In this document: positions 19,390 to 28,851 of the stretch, piece after piece
How positions within the stretch are numbered: position 1 is the stretch's first letter
Layout: each line of letters starts with the position of its first letter
Notes under the pieces: model-generated
The model's input: only the letters and a program-made list of their open reading frames with translations
What the model was told of the DNA's origin: nothing
The model's database searches: none
Program-made: the position numbers and the translations under genes
NCBI GenBank assembly: GCA_015207585.1
Contig: JADEWQ010000012.1
Location: 1-64,000, forward strand
DNA length: 64,000 bases
Direction of reading: 5' to 3'
Source: Pleurocapsales cyanobacterium LEGE 06147
GTDB lineage: Bacteria; Cyanobacteriota; Cyanobacteriia; Cyanobacteriales; Xenococcaceae

Positions 19390-19606
19390 AAGTAAGTGAG
19401 AAAAACATCTGACATTGCTACTACCAAATAGTCAGCATGAAAAATTCTTAAAAATCATATCTGTTCTGTCAAATAAACAAAAAATCACCTGAGCCACAGA
19501 TTTTTTTTCTGTTACCAATCTCCGTCCCCTTTTCCTCTCTGTTTCCACGTAACCTCTATCTCGTGTCCATCTCCATCATGAATTCCAATGTACAACAGCT
19601 AGCTTA

Positions 19607-19729
19607 TTAGTGAGCCGTGCCGTTGCCATCATAAGAGTCTGAATCATAAAAACCGTTCTTAGTACCAAAAAATAGAGAGGAGACGATAAAAATTCCTGTC
19701 AGAACTGCCATCACCAATTTTATATCCAT
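19607..19729 (-). CDS. Small single-helix membrane protein, NdhP-like
   Basis: A 40-residue peptide starting at the ATG at 19729 (MDIKLVMAVLTGIF). One hydrophobic helix (residues 4-20) is followed by FFGTKNGFYDSDSYDGNG and a terminal AH. This looks like the small thylakoid NDH-1 subunit P of cyanobacteria, a single-span protein of about 40 residues, but I recall that match from memory and it is not certain. A longer frame from 19789 would add 20 residues that break the pattern, so the short start is preferred. It is monocistronic, between the MBL hydrolase and the antiporter gene. Confidence 0.6.
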   Translation of the reverse strand: MDIKLVMAVLTGIFIVSSLFFGTKNGFYDSDSYDGNGTAH

Positions 19730-19850
19730 AGGATTTATTCTCTTTACTAGTACTTTCATTAATATAACAGAGCTAGCAAAGTGGCTCAATTACTGAAAAA
19801 CCTATGTTTTGGTTTTCAAACTTTAAAATTAATAATTAATTCCAGGACAA

Positions 19851-21779
19851 CTAGTGCTGAAGAGCCTCTGGCATTTGTTTTTCTAATAATTCAGATAGGG
19901 GAGCAGCAATGGGAATTTCTTCTACTTCAGGCAGTTTTTCTAAAGTTAAACGAGCAGATTGATTGCTGCCAGAAAGGCGTTTTAGCAGTTTTGGTCTCGG
20001 GTCATGCAAGAGATAAATCAGTTCATCTCCCAGTTGCCAGTTCTCTACGGCTTTAACTATTTGGAGACTTCCTTCTCGCTCGATCAACAAGGGTAAAAGT
20101 TCTCCCGAACGAATCAACGCTTGTAGGTGAGCTAGTTGAAAAGATAGTTCCGGTTCTTTCAAAACGGTTTTACCTAGTTTTACTTGTCCGTCATTGAGAT
20201 AAGTATTCCAAGTCTTAATTGGCAATTGATTAATAAAAGCTTGATTGACTTTGGTTTTACTGTTGGTATTTTGATTGTTGTGGGGAAATACGGCTAAAAC
20301 TCGCGGTGGTTGAAATTCTTCTACTGCTCTTTGTGCCAAAACTAAATTAACTTCCCCATTATTTGTCAAAGCAATAAAGGTACCCATCGACTCGATACCT
20401 GCCTCTGCTAAAACTTCTGGATCCAGACCGCTACTTTGAAACACGGGTAAATTTTCTGCTGTGGCTTTCTGACATGCTTCTGGATCTGTGTCGATCAAAA
20501 CCACAGATTCTCCTGCCTCTTTAAATAAACGTCCCAATAAACGTCCTAAGGGATTACAGCCAATAATTACTGCACCACTGGCTTTACTGGAAGTAATTTG
20601 TAGCCAACGAGCAACCCAACCTGCAGTAAGACCTTGAACAAAAACTGTCATCATAATGGTGAGGAAAACTAGAGCTTTGATGGCATCTCCACCGTTGATA
20701 CCTCTTTCTGTTAGCAAAATGGCAAATAGAGAAGCGACAGAGGCCGAAACGATTCCTTTGGGAGCAATCCAGGCTAAAAAAAGCTTTTGTCGCCAGTTCA
20801 TGCCACTGGACCAAGTACACAAAGCTATGCTGAGTGGTCGCACGATTAACATTAGGGTTAATACTGTTAAAATACTGCCCCAACCCAAAGCAAAGACACT
20901 GTCAATAGAAAGATCGGCGGCTAGAAGAACAAATAAAACCGATACGCACAGAATAGTTAATTGTCCTTTAAATCGTTTGAGCAGTCTCTCTTCGGGAAGA
21001 GAAGAAGCTTTTAAGATAATACCCGCCACTACGGTAGCCATCAGTCCCGATTCACTACGGATTGACTGCGACAAACCAAATAACCCCCAAACTCCTGCCA
21101 GAACGATAAGGTTTTTCAAATCCTCCGACAGATGATTTAATTGTTTGAGAAGTAAGCTTAGTAGCCATCCGCCAGCTACACCAAGGGCAGCACCGATGCC
21201 CAGACGCAGCAGCAAACCACTGACAACTGCTATAGGAGCTGCATTAGTATTGAGGATTGTATTGAGTACGACCACGGCTAAAATTGCCCCGACGGGGTCA
21301 ATCAAAACCCCTTCTCCTTCTAGGAGGGTAGCAACTTGGCGTTCTACCGATACTTGTTTGAGTAAAGGACCGATGACCGTTGGTCCGGTAACCACCACTA
21401 AAGAGGCATACAAAAAAGCGATTGACCAAGGAAACTCTGCCAGCCAATGAGCTGCCATGCCACCACCAATCAGAGTAATCAGAGTCCCTAAAGTTACCAA
21501 GTTGCGCAGGCTACCGGAAACTTTACCTAAATCTCGTAATTCTAGGTTTAAGCCTCCTTCAAAGAGGATAATGGCAACGGAGAGCGCAACCAATACTTCT
21601 AATCCCACACCGAGGCTATGGGGATGGAGAAAGTTTAAGCCATCTGCACCGAGTAAGATCCCGAATAGAAGCAAAAAGACAATGCTAGGTACTTTAAGAT
21701 ATTCAGCTATAACTTGCGCACTGATACCTGCAAGAACAGCGATAACTATTTGTAGGGTTAGTTCAAACGATCCTTCCAT
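19851..21779 (-). CDS. CPA1-type cation:proton antiporter with TrkA-N domain
   Basis: 642-residue membrane antiporter. Residues 1 to about 390 form 12-13 transmembrane segments of the Na+(K+)/H+ exchanger fold. GPTVIGPLLKQ and EGEGVLIDPVGAILAVVVL hold the ion-binding acidic residues of NhaP-type members. A cytoplasmic TrkA-N (Rossmann) domain follows from about 398 (AVIIGCNPLGRLLGRLFKE, then VVLIDTDPEAC) and likely binds a nucleotide for gating. A C-terminal domain ends near QALQH. The role is probably pH or salt homeostasis. No operon partners. Confidence 0.92.
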   Translation of the reverse strand: MEGSFELTLQIVIAVLAGISAQVIAEYLKVPSIVFLLLFGILLGADGLNFLHPHSLGVGLEVLVALSVAIILFEGGLNLELRDLGKVSGSLRNLVTLGTLITLIGGGMAAHWLAEFPWSIAFLYASLVVVTGPTVIGPLLKQVSVERQVATLLEGEGVLIDPVGAILAVVVLNTILNTNAAPIAVVSGLLLRLGIGAALGVAGGWLLSLLLKQLNHLSEDLKNLIVLAGVWGLFGLSQSIRSESGLMATVVAGIILKASSLPEERLLKRFKGQLTILCVSVLFVLLAADLSIDSVFALGWGSILTVLTLMLIVRPLSIALCTWSSGMNWRQKLFLAWIAPKGIVSASVASLFAILLTERGINGGDAIKALVFLTIMMTVFVQGLTAGWVARWLQITSSKASGAVIIGCNPLGRLLGRLFKEAGESVVLIDTDPEACQKATAENLPVFQSSGLDPEVLAEAGIESMGTFIALTNNGEVNLVLAQRAVEEFQPPRVLAVFPHNNQNTNSKTKVNQAFINQLPIKTWNTYLNDGQVKLGKTVLKEPELSFQLAHLQALIRSGELLPLLIEREGSLQIVKAVENWQLGDELIYLLHDPRPKLLKRLSGSNQSARLTLEKLPEVEEIPIAAPLSELLEKQMPEALQH

Positions 21780-21786
21780 AAGCTGA

Positions 21787-22178
21787 TTACTGGTAGGCTT
21801 TCTTCGCAGGTTTAGACGTTTTGATGCTAGCTACATTGAGGAGGTAAGGGCGATCTCAGCGAAGCTAAGACGCTGCGCAATCGCAAAAATTCTTAGCAAG
21901 GGATATTGTTCGGACATGGGGAGGAAAGAAAAAATTTGTAGCCAACAAGACACGGCACTGGAGGTATTTTATTTTTTGCTTATGTGGCGTATTTTAACAT
22001 TTGTATTCTATTGGCGCTCAACGAAGATATTTTCTAGCAAGAATTAGTAAGGTTATAGAGCAAAATTTAATTAACAATTACGGTAGTAAATAGTGGCAGT
22101 TAATAAAACAATAAAATATGAGAATCAGTTGATAGCCAATTTTAGCCAAATTATAGTTTGACTTAATTTAATTTCATT
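21787..22178. other. Intergenic region between antiporter and GT39 genes
   Basis: 392 bases between divergent genes, AT-rich in the right half. A fragment near 21848-21888 with GCGATCTCAGCGAAGC and a GCGCAATCGC end resembles small GC-rich cyanobacterial repeats. No gene or RNA is recognised. Promoters for both flanking genes are expected here. Confidence 0.5.
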
Positions 22179-23810
22179 ATGTCATCTCATCAAACTTTTC
22201 TTTGGGGACGTTCTCAAAATAAATTGCGCCAAGAAGAATTTTGGCTGGAATTTTGCTGTATTGTTGCTTTATTATTAGCATCTTTGCTCTTATTTGGCAT
22301 TAATTTAGGTAGTTTGCCTCTACGAGACTGGGATGAAGGGACGGTTGCGCAAGTAGCCAAGGAAATATGGCAAGCTCCGGAGGGTTCTTGGCGTTGGTTA
22401 TTTCCTACCTTATGGGGAGAACCCTATCTCAACAAGCCTCCTTTGGTACACGCAGCGATCGCCTTATTTTATTCGATTGGTGGAGTTAATGAATTAACTT
22501 CTCGCTTACCCGGAGCATTTTTAAGTGCTGTTTCTGTGGTTTTACTTTACGGTATTGGTCGGGAAATTTTTGTGGCTCGTATCCCTGCCTTGTTCTCAGC
22601 AATAGTTTATCTAACGTTTTTACCAGTGGTACGTCATGGACGTTTAGCCATGCTCGACGGACCGCTTCTTTGTTTTGCGCTACTGATGTTTTGGGCAATT
22701 TTGCGATCTCGAAGAGATCTACGCTGGACTTTGGTGGCTGGTTTTGGCTTTGGTTTAATTGGTTTGACCAAGGGAATAGTGGGGTTATTATTAGGAGCGA
22801 TCGCCCTTTTCTTCTTAAGTTGGGATACTCCTCGCTTACTTACTTCTATCTATCTGTGGGTTGGTATTCTTTTGGGTAGCGTTCCAGTAATTGGTTGGTA
22901 TGGAATTCAATGGCTTCACTATCGGCAGGCTTTTATCTCTACTGGCATTGTCAATCAGTCTCTGGCACGAATTTGGTCGGTAGTGGAAGAACATGAAGGA
23001 CCACCCTGGTATTATTTGCTTGAGTTGCTTAAATATGCTTGGCCTTGGTTAGTTTTTGCCTTTTCTGGACTGCAATTAGCTTGGTCAAATCGTCGCTGGG
23101 GTTGGGCTAAGCTGATTCTGGTTTGGAGTGGTATTTATTTTGTGGTCGTTTCCCTCATGGCGACTAAACTCCCCTGGTATATTTTGCCCCTTTATCCTGC
23201 ACTGGCTTTAGCTATTGGAGCACAATTAGACAATATTCGTAACTTACCTAGTAATATTACATATCCTCGTAGTTGGACTGCTATTTTGGGCTTATTAGCT
23301 ATTTTGACAACTATAGCTGGTCTTTATTTCAGTCTGCAAGCCGAACGTAATCTTTCTTTATTGCTAATTTTTGCTTCTTTTGCTTTAACTTTGGGAGTAG
23401 GGACTATTTTAATAGCACGCCAAGATCGACAATTTATTCCTCTTCTTTTTTGGGGAACTTACGTATCTCTTTTACTATTAGTTAGTTCTCCTTATTGGCT
23501 TTGGGAATTAAATGAAGCTTATCCGGTTAAACCGATTGCTGCTCTTATTGAAAAAAATGTACCTGTCGCTCAACCTGTTTATACTTCTTTTGCTTATACT
23601 CGCCCTTCTTTAAATTTTTATAGCGAGCATCAAGTAATTCCTGCTACTGTGGAACAATTGAAGCAGTATTGGCAAAAATCTTCTTCCGCTTATATATTAA
23701 TCGACCGATCTACTGTAGAAAAATTAGATTTAGAATTTGCACGCATGATTGGAGTTACTCAAACAGAGCCTCTTGGCTGGTTTCTCGTTACTAAAGCTAA
23801 AGACCAGTAA
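22179..23810 (+). CDS. ArnT-like GT39 family membrane glycosyltransferase (second)
   Basis: 543-residue polytopic membrane transferase of the PMT/ArnT group. The first periplasmic loop has RDWDEGTVAQVAKEIW with the catalytic Asp/Glu, and EPYLNKPPLVHAAIALFY is the family signature. About eleven hydrophobic segments follow to residue 440, and a short soluble C-terminal domain ends SYILIDRS...TEPLGWFLV. It differs from the first GT39 gene in length and loop sequences, so it is probably a separate specificity. A clear terminator hairpin lies 64 bases downstream. Substrate unknown. Confidence 0.88.
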   Translation: MSSHQTFLWGRSQNKLRQEEFWLEFCCIVALLLASLLLFGINLGSLPLRDWDEGTVAQVAKEIWQAPEGSWRWLFPTLWGEPYLNKPPLVHAAIALFYSIGGVNELTSRLPGAFLSAVSVVLLYGIGREIFVARIPALFSAIVYLTFLPVVRHGRLAMLDGPLLCFALLMFWAILRSRRDLRWTLVAGFGFGLIGLTKGIVGLLLGAIALFFLSWDTPRLLTSIYLWVGILLGSVPVIGWYGIQWLHYRQAFISTGIVNQSLARIWSVVEEHEGPPWYYLLELLKYAWPWLVFAFSGLQLAWSNRRWGWAKLILVWSGIYFVVVSLMATKLPWYILPLYPALALAIGAQLDNIRNLPSNITYPRSWTAILGLLAILTTIAGLYFSLQAERNLSLLLIFASFALTLGVGTILIARQDRQFIPLLFWGTYVSLLLLVSSPYWLWELNEAYPVKPIAALIEKNVPVAQPVYTSFAYTRPSLNFYSEHQVIPATVEQLKQYWQKSSSAYILIDRSTVEKLDLEFARMIGVTQTEPLGWFLVTKAKDQ

Positions 23811-23873
23811 CTCAAAAATCGCTCTTAATCGAATCGATCTATTGTTTTCAACAAAAAAAATAATTAAAACTTC

Positions 23874-23915
23874 GACGTTGTTCAGTGTTATTTGACTAAA
23901 CAACGTCCTTTTTTC
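23874..23915 (+). terminator. Rho-independent terminator after GT39 gene
   Basis: Inverted repeat GACGTTGTT (23874-23882) and AACAACGTC (23899-23907), followed by CTTTTTT. The arrangement fits an intrinsic terminator for the upstream plus-strand gene. Confidence 0.8.
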
Positions 23916-24000
23916 AAACTTATGGGCTTTATTAGTCACTACTTAGTAGTAGTTAGTTGTTTTTTGAGGTTTATCTGACTATTTGGACTCATTGTTTTTT

Positions 24001-24381
24001 TTATTCGTCAGGCTCAATTTGGCGAAGATGAATATGTTTTCTTCCCAAAGTTATTTCAAATTCATCTCCTTTTTTTAACCCCATTTTTTTAGTATAAGCC
24101 GAGCCAATCAAAAGATTGCCATTGGACTGTACGCTAATACGATAACTTGCAGAGCGTCCTCCTCTACCATGACCGTTGGCACTACTATCTAACTCTATTC
24201 CTTCTGCATCGATTAATGCATTAAGGAATTTCATCATATTGACTCGCTCTACACCATTTTTGGTAACAGTGTAATAGCCACAAGCTCTTGCTTTTTCCTC
24301 TTTACTGAGGTTTCCTAGTTCTTTTACTTTGTTAATTAACGCGTGACCAGTTAATGGTTCGGGTTGGGTTGCTTTTGTCAT
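24001..24381 (-). CDS. cyAbrB-family transcriptional regulator
   Basis: 126-residue cyanobacterial AbrB-like regulator. Members bind DNA broadly and help control carbon/nitrogen balance and related genes. An N-terminal region (LTGHALINKVKELGNL, KARACGYYTVTKNGVERVN) is typical of the cyanobacterial group. The C-terminal AbrB fold is at about 80-122: SYRISVQSNGNLLIGSAYT, then GLKKGDEFEITLGRKHIHL. In this group the AbrB domain is at the C-terminus, unlike Bacillus AbrB. I cannot assign it safely to the cyAbrB1 or cyAbrB2 clade. It is monocistronic, with a 242-base AT-rich region to the divergent Rrf2 gene. Confidence 0.9.
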   Translation of the reverse strand: MTKATQPEPLTGHALINKVKELGNLSKEEKARACGYYTVTKNGVERVNMMKFLNALIDAEGIELDSSANGHGRGGRSASYRISVQSNGNLLIGSAYTKKMGLKKGDEFEITLGRKHIHLRQIEPDE

Positions 24382-24623
24382 TAACTTAAACTGTAACTTA
24401 TAAATTATTTGCTTTACAGGTTGTCTGTTTGGCGTTTATGTACAAAGACAATAATATCTTACTTTGGTATTTGTATATAAATATTATATGACATTCAGAA
24501 AAGAGAGTTAATGAAATTTTAATCTCAATCAATTAAAGACGATACAAACTCATTAGTACTAAATCTGTCAACAAAAATTATTAACTTATTTACAAATATT
24601 TTGCTTCTTATTAAAGAGAGAAG

Positions 24624-25067
24624 ATGAAGTTAACAACTCGCAGTCACTATAGCGTCAAAGCTTTGTTAGATTTAAGTTTACAACCTGGATACGGACCGAC
24701 CTCGGTAAAAGCGATCGCGCAACGTCAGGATTTACCTGCTCCCTATCTTGAAAAATTATTGATAAAAATGAGGCGTGCTGGCTTAGTTAAATCAGTCAGA
24801 GGAGCACGAGGAGGTTATCAATTAGCTCATCGACCCGAGCGAATTTCTTTAGGACAAATATTAGAAGCAGTAGGAGAAACTTTTGAACCATTATCGCGTC
24901 ATGCTCCCGATATAAATATAGCTGAAGATTGGGTAACATTTAGCGTATGGCATCAGTTGCATCAAAAATTAAAAGAAGCACTCTATAGCATTACTCTAGC
25001 AGATCTCTATTACGATGCTCGCAGTTGGCAAGCTGCTGTGGGAGAAGCTAATAATTTCATTATTTAG
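24624..25067 (+). CDS. Rrf2-family transcriptional regulator without cluster cysteines
   Basis: 147-residue winged-helix regulator of the Rrf2 family. The DNA-binding part reads MKLTTRSHYSVKALLDLSL, SVKAIAQRQDLPAPYLEKLL and VKSVRGARGGYQLAHRPE, including the wing RGARGGY. Classical Rrf2 sensors (IscR, NsrR, RsrR) coordinate Fe-S clusters with Cys residues at about 90-105; this protein has no cysteine at all, so it cannot sense in that way by itself. It is followed after 8 bases by the GFA-type gene, and the two are probably co-transcribed. Target genes are unknown. Confidence 0.9.
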   Translation: MKLTTRSHYSVKALLDLSLQPGYGPTSVKAIAQRQDLPAPYLEKLLIKMRRAGLVKSVRGARGGYQLAHRPERISLGQILEAVGETFEPLSRHAPDINIAEDWVTFSVWHQLHQKLKEALYSITLADLYYDARSWQAAVGEANNFII

Positions 25068-25075
25068 ATTGGAAA

Positions 25076-25477
25076 ATGACGATGAGCAAAAATCAAGATT
25101 TAGTGACTTATACTGGTGGTTGCCATTGTGGTGCAGTTCGCTTTCAAGTAACAGTCGATCGCCATGAAGTATATAACTGTAATTGTTCGATTTGCCGCAA
25201 AAAAGGTTTTTTACATTTAATTGTACCATCAGAACAATTTACCTTACTTAGGGGTGAAGAAGTTTTAACTACTTATACTTTTAATACTGGTGTAGCTAAA
25301 CACACCTTTTGTCGGATTTGTGGGATTCATTCTTTTTACCGTCCTCGCTCTCATCCCCATTGTCTAGATGTTAATATTCGCTGTTTAGATGAAGATATAA
25401 TCTCTCGCTTCAAAATTATTTCTTTTGATGGAGCAAATTGGGAAGAGAACGCCGAAAAAATTCAAAATAATTTCTAA
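25076..25477 (+). CDS. GFA family (CENP-V/GFA-fold) zinc protein
   Basis: 133-residue protein of the glutathione-dependent formaldehyde-activating (Gfa) fold. The zinc-binding cysteines are present: GGCHCGAVRF near 17, NCNCSICRKKG near 38 and TFCRICGIHSFYRPR near 84. Members either react with glutathione and formaldehyde or have unknown roles, so the enzymatic name should be taken lightly. The start is ATG at 25076; a second ATG at 25082 is also possible. It directly follows the Rrf2 regulator. Confidence 0.88.
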   Translation: MTMSKNQDLVTYTGGCHCGAVRFQVTVDRHEVYNCNCSICRKKGFLHLIVPSEQFTLLRGEEVLTTYTFNTGVAKHTFCRICGIHSFYRPRSHPHCLDVNIRCLDEDIISRFKIISFDGANWEENAEKIQNNF

Positions 25478-25519
25478 TTTGAAGCAACAATACTGAAAGA
25501 ATAAGCAAAAAACTAAAAA

Positions 25520-26506
25520 ATGACTTGGTATGAACGAGCTGCAGTGGTGCTAATATTTGCAGCTATTTGGGATTATTCGCTCGGCGATCCGCGCAATTGG
25601 CTTCATCCCGTACAAGTTATGGGTTGGATAATTAATCGTTTCACTCGGTTAACTCTTAACTTTTGTCAGGAAAAAGAGCAACGTCGTCTGAGTGGAATAA
25701 TACTCGGTTTGGGATTAATTATCGGAACTGGCTCGATTGCTTGGTTAGCTATTGGAGGGTTAAGAAAGATTAATCCCTGGCTGGATATGGGGATAGAAAT
25801 AATTCTCCTAGCTAGTTGCTTGGCAGGGAGAAGTTTGCGTCAAGCAGCTGAAGAAGTGTTAGAACCTTTATCTGAGAAAGAATTGAAAACAGCCCGTTCT
25901 CGCTTAAGTTTATATGTAGGACGCGATACAGAGAATTTATCCGAGTCGGAGATTAAACGAGCTATTTTAGAGACTGTCGCAGAAAATGCCGTTGATGGGG
26001 TAACAGCACCGTTATTTTACGCTATTGTAGGTGCTTTTTTACCAGGAATAGGTAGCATTCCCCTTGCGTTAGGGTACAAAGCTGCTAGTACTCTAGATTC
26101 ATCTATCGGCTACTGTCGCGAACCATATACCGATCTTGGTTGGTTTAGTGCGCAACTAGAAGATCGTTTAACTTGGCTTCCTTGTCGCTTGACGGTGTTG
26201 ACTCTTGCTTGGCTATCGAGTAAACCGCGACAGGTTATTGCCGTCTGCCGTCGCGATGCCTGGCGCGATCTGAGTCCTAATTCTGGTTGGAGTGAATGCG
26301 TTTATGCAGCAATTTTGGGAGTTCAATTAGGGGGAATTAATATTTATCAAGGAGTAATCAAAGAAAAACCACTATTAGGAGATGCCATCAATCCTATTAA
26401 TGAAGCAACCATAAAACAAGCTTTACAATTGACGCGCTACTGTTGTTTAGTCTGGCTGGCGATCGCGATATTAAGTTTGTTAGCACTATCTTATATCGTG
26501 CAATAG
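25520..26506 (+). CDS. cbiB: Adenosylcobinamide-phosphate synthase (CbiB/CobD)
   Basis: 328-residue integral membrane enzyme that attaches aminopropanol (or its phosphate) to adenosylcobyric acid in cobalamin synthesis. The family pattern DYSLGDPRNWLHPVQVMGW lies near the N-terminus, and SESEIKRAILETVAENAVDG and GYKAASTLDSSIGYCREPY follow. Four to five hydrophobic segments are visible. Length and order match CbiB. It starts 43 bases after the GFA gene, perhaps in one transcript. I looked for a cobalamin riboswitch upstream and saw none. Confidence 0.92.
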   Translation: MTWYERAAVVLIFAAIWDYSLGDPRNWLHPVQVMGWIINRFTRLTLNFCQEKEQRRLSGIILGLGLIIGTGSIAWLAIGGLRKINPWLDMGIEIILLASCLAGRSLRQAAEEVLEPLSEKELKTARSRLSLYVGRDTENLSESEIKRAILETVAENAVDGVTAPLFYAIVGAFLPGIGSIPLALGYKAASTLDSSIGYCREPYTDLGWFSAQLEDRLTWLPCRLTVLTLAWLSSKPRQVIAVCRRDAWRDLSPNSGWSECVYAAILGVQLGGINIYQGVIKEKPLLGDAINPINEATIKQALQLTRYCCLVWLAIAILSLLALSYIVQ

Positions 26507-27304
26507 GTAAATATGGCGATACTAATTGGAATGACTATAAAATCTTTAAAACTACAAACGATTGGGCAATGCCACACTTTTTGGCGATCGCATGGCAGCA
26601 TTAAGATGAAGTTTGACCGAGGAAAAACCTTTGGTAGGCATAAACCGACGATTTGACTTCACTCAATCAGGGTTTTGAAGACTTATACAAGAGGGCTCTT
26701 GTCTTGTTAGTAATCTTACCTCGTGTGTAACTTTTTTAAAGTCCCAACCCTTCTTGCATCTCCCCTTCTAGGGGAGACAATTTGTTCCCTCTCGAAATAA
26801 ACTCTATCTTCCCTCCTTTTAAGAGGGATAGGGAGAGGTTTGGGGGATGCAAGGAGGATCTCCAAACAAATGCTGCCCCCCTTAACAAGGGGGAAGCCAA
26901 AGAAATTGGAAAAGTTGCACATCACGTTAATCTTTGTATGTTCCCCTTTTTTGTGTACGGTTTATCAACTAAAGCAAAACAGTTTATCTTCATATCTAAC
27001 TAAAGAACTTGAAAATCCTTCTTTACTTATTAAGTTAGTTTGATTAGTGTCAACTCTATATCTAGTGTCTTTGTGTAAGTCCTGTCTATCCAAGCAGGCG
27101 ATCTCCGAAAGTGGCTTGCTCGATCGTGAAGGAGTTGAGAGTACGCCAGTTTCCAAACGGGTGCAAATGATGCACGAACATTTTGTCGCAACTGATGTAC
27201 CAAAAGTAGCTCGCGATCGCGCTCTCGAACTAGAGATACAATCTTATGCTTACCAAGGTCTGATAGGATTGGTAACGCTAAGACTTATAACAGCGTCTCG
27301 ATCG
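26507..27304. other. 798-base intergenic region with pyrimidine/purine hairpin repeats
   Basis: No complete gene. Three short inverted repeats are clustered: CTCCCC-TTCTA-GGGGAG at 26760-26776, CCCTCCTTTTAAGAGGG at 26811-26827, and CCCCCTTAACAAGGGGG at about 26877-26893. These are of the dispersed type common in cyanobacterial genomes. From 27047 to the aroA start the aroA frame stays open for 86 codons without family similarity that I recognise. Confidence 0.55.
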
Positions 27305-28657
27305 ATGTCATCACCTAACATTACTATTCAAAATAACTCCGAGCAAGCTCAGAATTTAGTGCTCGATTCTTCTTCTGAAATAACCCTACAGGGAAAAATT
27401 ACCGTACCGGGAGATAAATCCATTTCTCATCGTGCATTGATGTTAGGCGCGATCGCTACAGGAACAACCACGATCGAAGGTTTATTATTAGGTGAAGATC
27501 CCCGCAGTACGGCTAGTTGCTTTCGAGCCATGGGGGCAACAATATCAGAATTAAATACGGACAAGATAATTATCCAGGGAATTGGTTTGGGCAATCTGCA
27601 AGAACCAGAAGATGTCTTAAATGCAGGTAATTCAGGCACGACGATGCGTTTAATGCTGGGGTTGCTTGCTTCCCATTCAGACAGGTTATTTGTGGTGACG
27701 GGAGATCATTCTTTGCGATCGCGCCCCATGTCTCGCGTTGTCAATCCCTTACAACAGATGGGCGCTACTATCTGGGGACGAAAAGGAGATTCTCTTGCAC
27801 CTTTAGCAGTACGGGGACAACAACTCAAACCCATTCACTATCATTCCCCTATTGCCTCGGCTCAAGTTAAATCGTGTATTCTTTTGGCAGCATTGATGAC
27901 AGAAGGAAGAACTACCGTCACCGAACCAGCACTGTCGAGGGATCACAGTGAAAGAATGTTAAAGGCATTTGGGGCAGAACTAGACATCGATCCCGAAACC
28001 AATAGCGTTACTATTACCGGACAAGGGCAACTGCAAGGACAGGCAGTAATCGTTCCTGGAGATATTAGTTCGGCAGCTTTTTGGTTAGTGGCGGCAGCGA
28101 TCGTCCCCGGTTCGGAATTAGTGATTGCTAATGTGGGGATTAATCCTACTCGTACGGGCATTTTAGAAGCTTTAGAAATGATGGAGGCAGATATTACCAA
28201 AGAAAATGAACGAGTAGTAGCAGGAGAACCCGTAGCCGATCTTCGGGTAAGACATAGCAAATTAAAAGCCTGTACGATTGGAGGCAGTTTAATTCCTCGT
28301 TTAATTGATGAAATACCCATCTTAGCAGTTGCCGCTGCCTTTGCGGAAGGAACAACTATAATTAGAGATGCAGCGGAATTAAGGGTCAAAGAAAGCGATC
28401 GCCTGGCAGTAATGGCTTCCCAATTAACCAAAATGGGAGCAAAAGTAACCGAACTACCCGATGGCTTAGAAATTACTGGCGGTAATGTCCTAACTGGTAC
28501 CGACGTTGATAGCTATAGCGATCACCGTATTGCTATGAGTTTGGCGATCGCTGCTTTAAAGGCTACTGGCAAAACTACTATTTATCGTGCGGAAGCCGCA
28601 TCTATTTCCTATCCTGATTTTGTCACCACTCTCCAAAAAGTCGTGCACGAGCAATAA
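27305..28657 (+). CDS. aroA: 3-phosphoshikimate 1-carboxyvinyltransferase (EPSP synthase)
   Basis: Sixth step of the shikimate pathway: joins phosphoenolpyruvate and shikimate-3-phosphate. With the ATG at 27305 ([12 protein letters not shown]) the product is 450 residues, the usual size. The [17 protein letters not shown] substrate-binding motif, [34 protein letters not shown] and the C-terminal [17 protein letters not shown] and [17 protein letters not shown] are all present. The frame is open 86 codons further upstream, to 27047, but this part lacks AroA similarity. The class of glyphosate sensitivity is not judged here. Confidence 0.96.
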   Translation: MSSPNITIQNNSEQAQNLVLDSSSEITLQGKITVPGDKSISHRALMLGAIATGTTTIEGLLLGEDPRSTASCFRAMGATISELNTDKIIIQGIGLGNLQEPEDVLNAGNSGTTMRLMLGLLASHSDRLFVVTGDHSLRSRPMSRVVNPLQQMGATIWGRKGDSLAPLAVRGQQLKPIHYHSPIASAQVKSCILLAALMTEGRTTVTEPALSRDHSERMLKAFGAELDIDPETNSVTITGQGQLQGQAVIVPGDISSAAFWLVAAAIVPGSELVIANVGINPTRTGILEALEMMEADITKENERVVAGEPVADLRVRHSKLKACTIGGSLIPRLIDEIPILAVAAAFAEGTTIIRDAAELRVKESDRLAVMASQLTKMGAKVTELPDGLEITGGNVLTGTDVDSYSDHRIAMSLAIAALKATGKTTIYRAEAASISYPDFVTTLQKVVHEQ

Positions 28658-28851
28658 TAGAAATTTTGACGTTTAAAATATTTCCGTAAAAAATTACACA
28701 TTTTTCTAGCTTTTTGTTCGCTTATTGTGGTTATTTCTAGATTTTTTTTCTATTCAGCCAATTAAATTTATATTAAGGTTATTAAAGTTCCAAAAAACTG
28801 AGCAAAGTATCTATCTCGTGGTGTGAATTTTAAAGCTAGGCAACTGACTTC

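Noticed and set aside
25480-25520. Cobalamin riboswitch ahead of cbiB
   Set aside because: The 43-base gap after the GFA gene is too short and contains no B12-box-like sequence.
26507-26700. A short minus-strand peptide beginning MPTKGFSSVKLHLNAAM
   Set aside because: No family recognised, no ribosome-binding site and no neighbours in the same direction. Length is within chance expectation.
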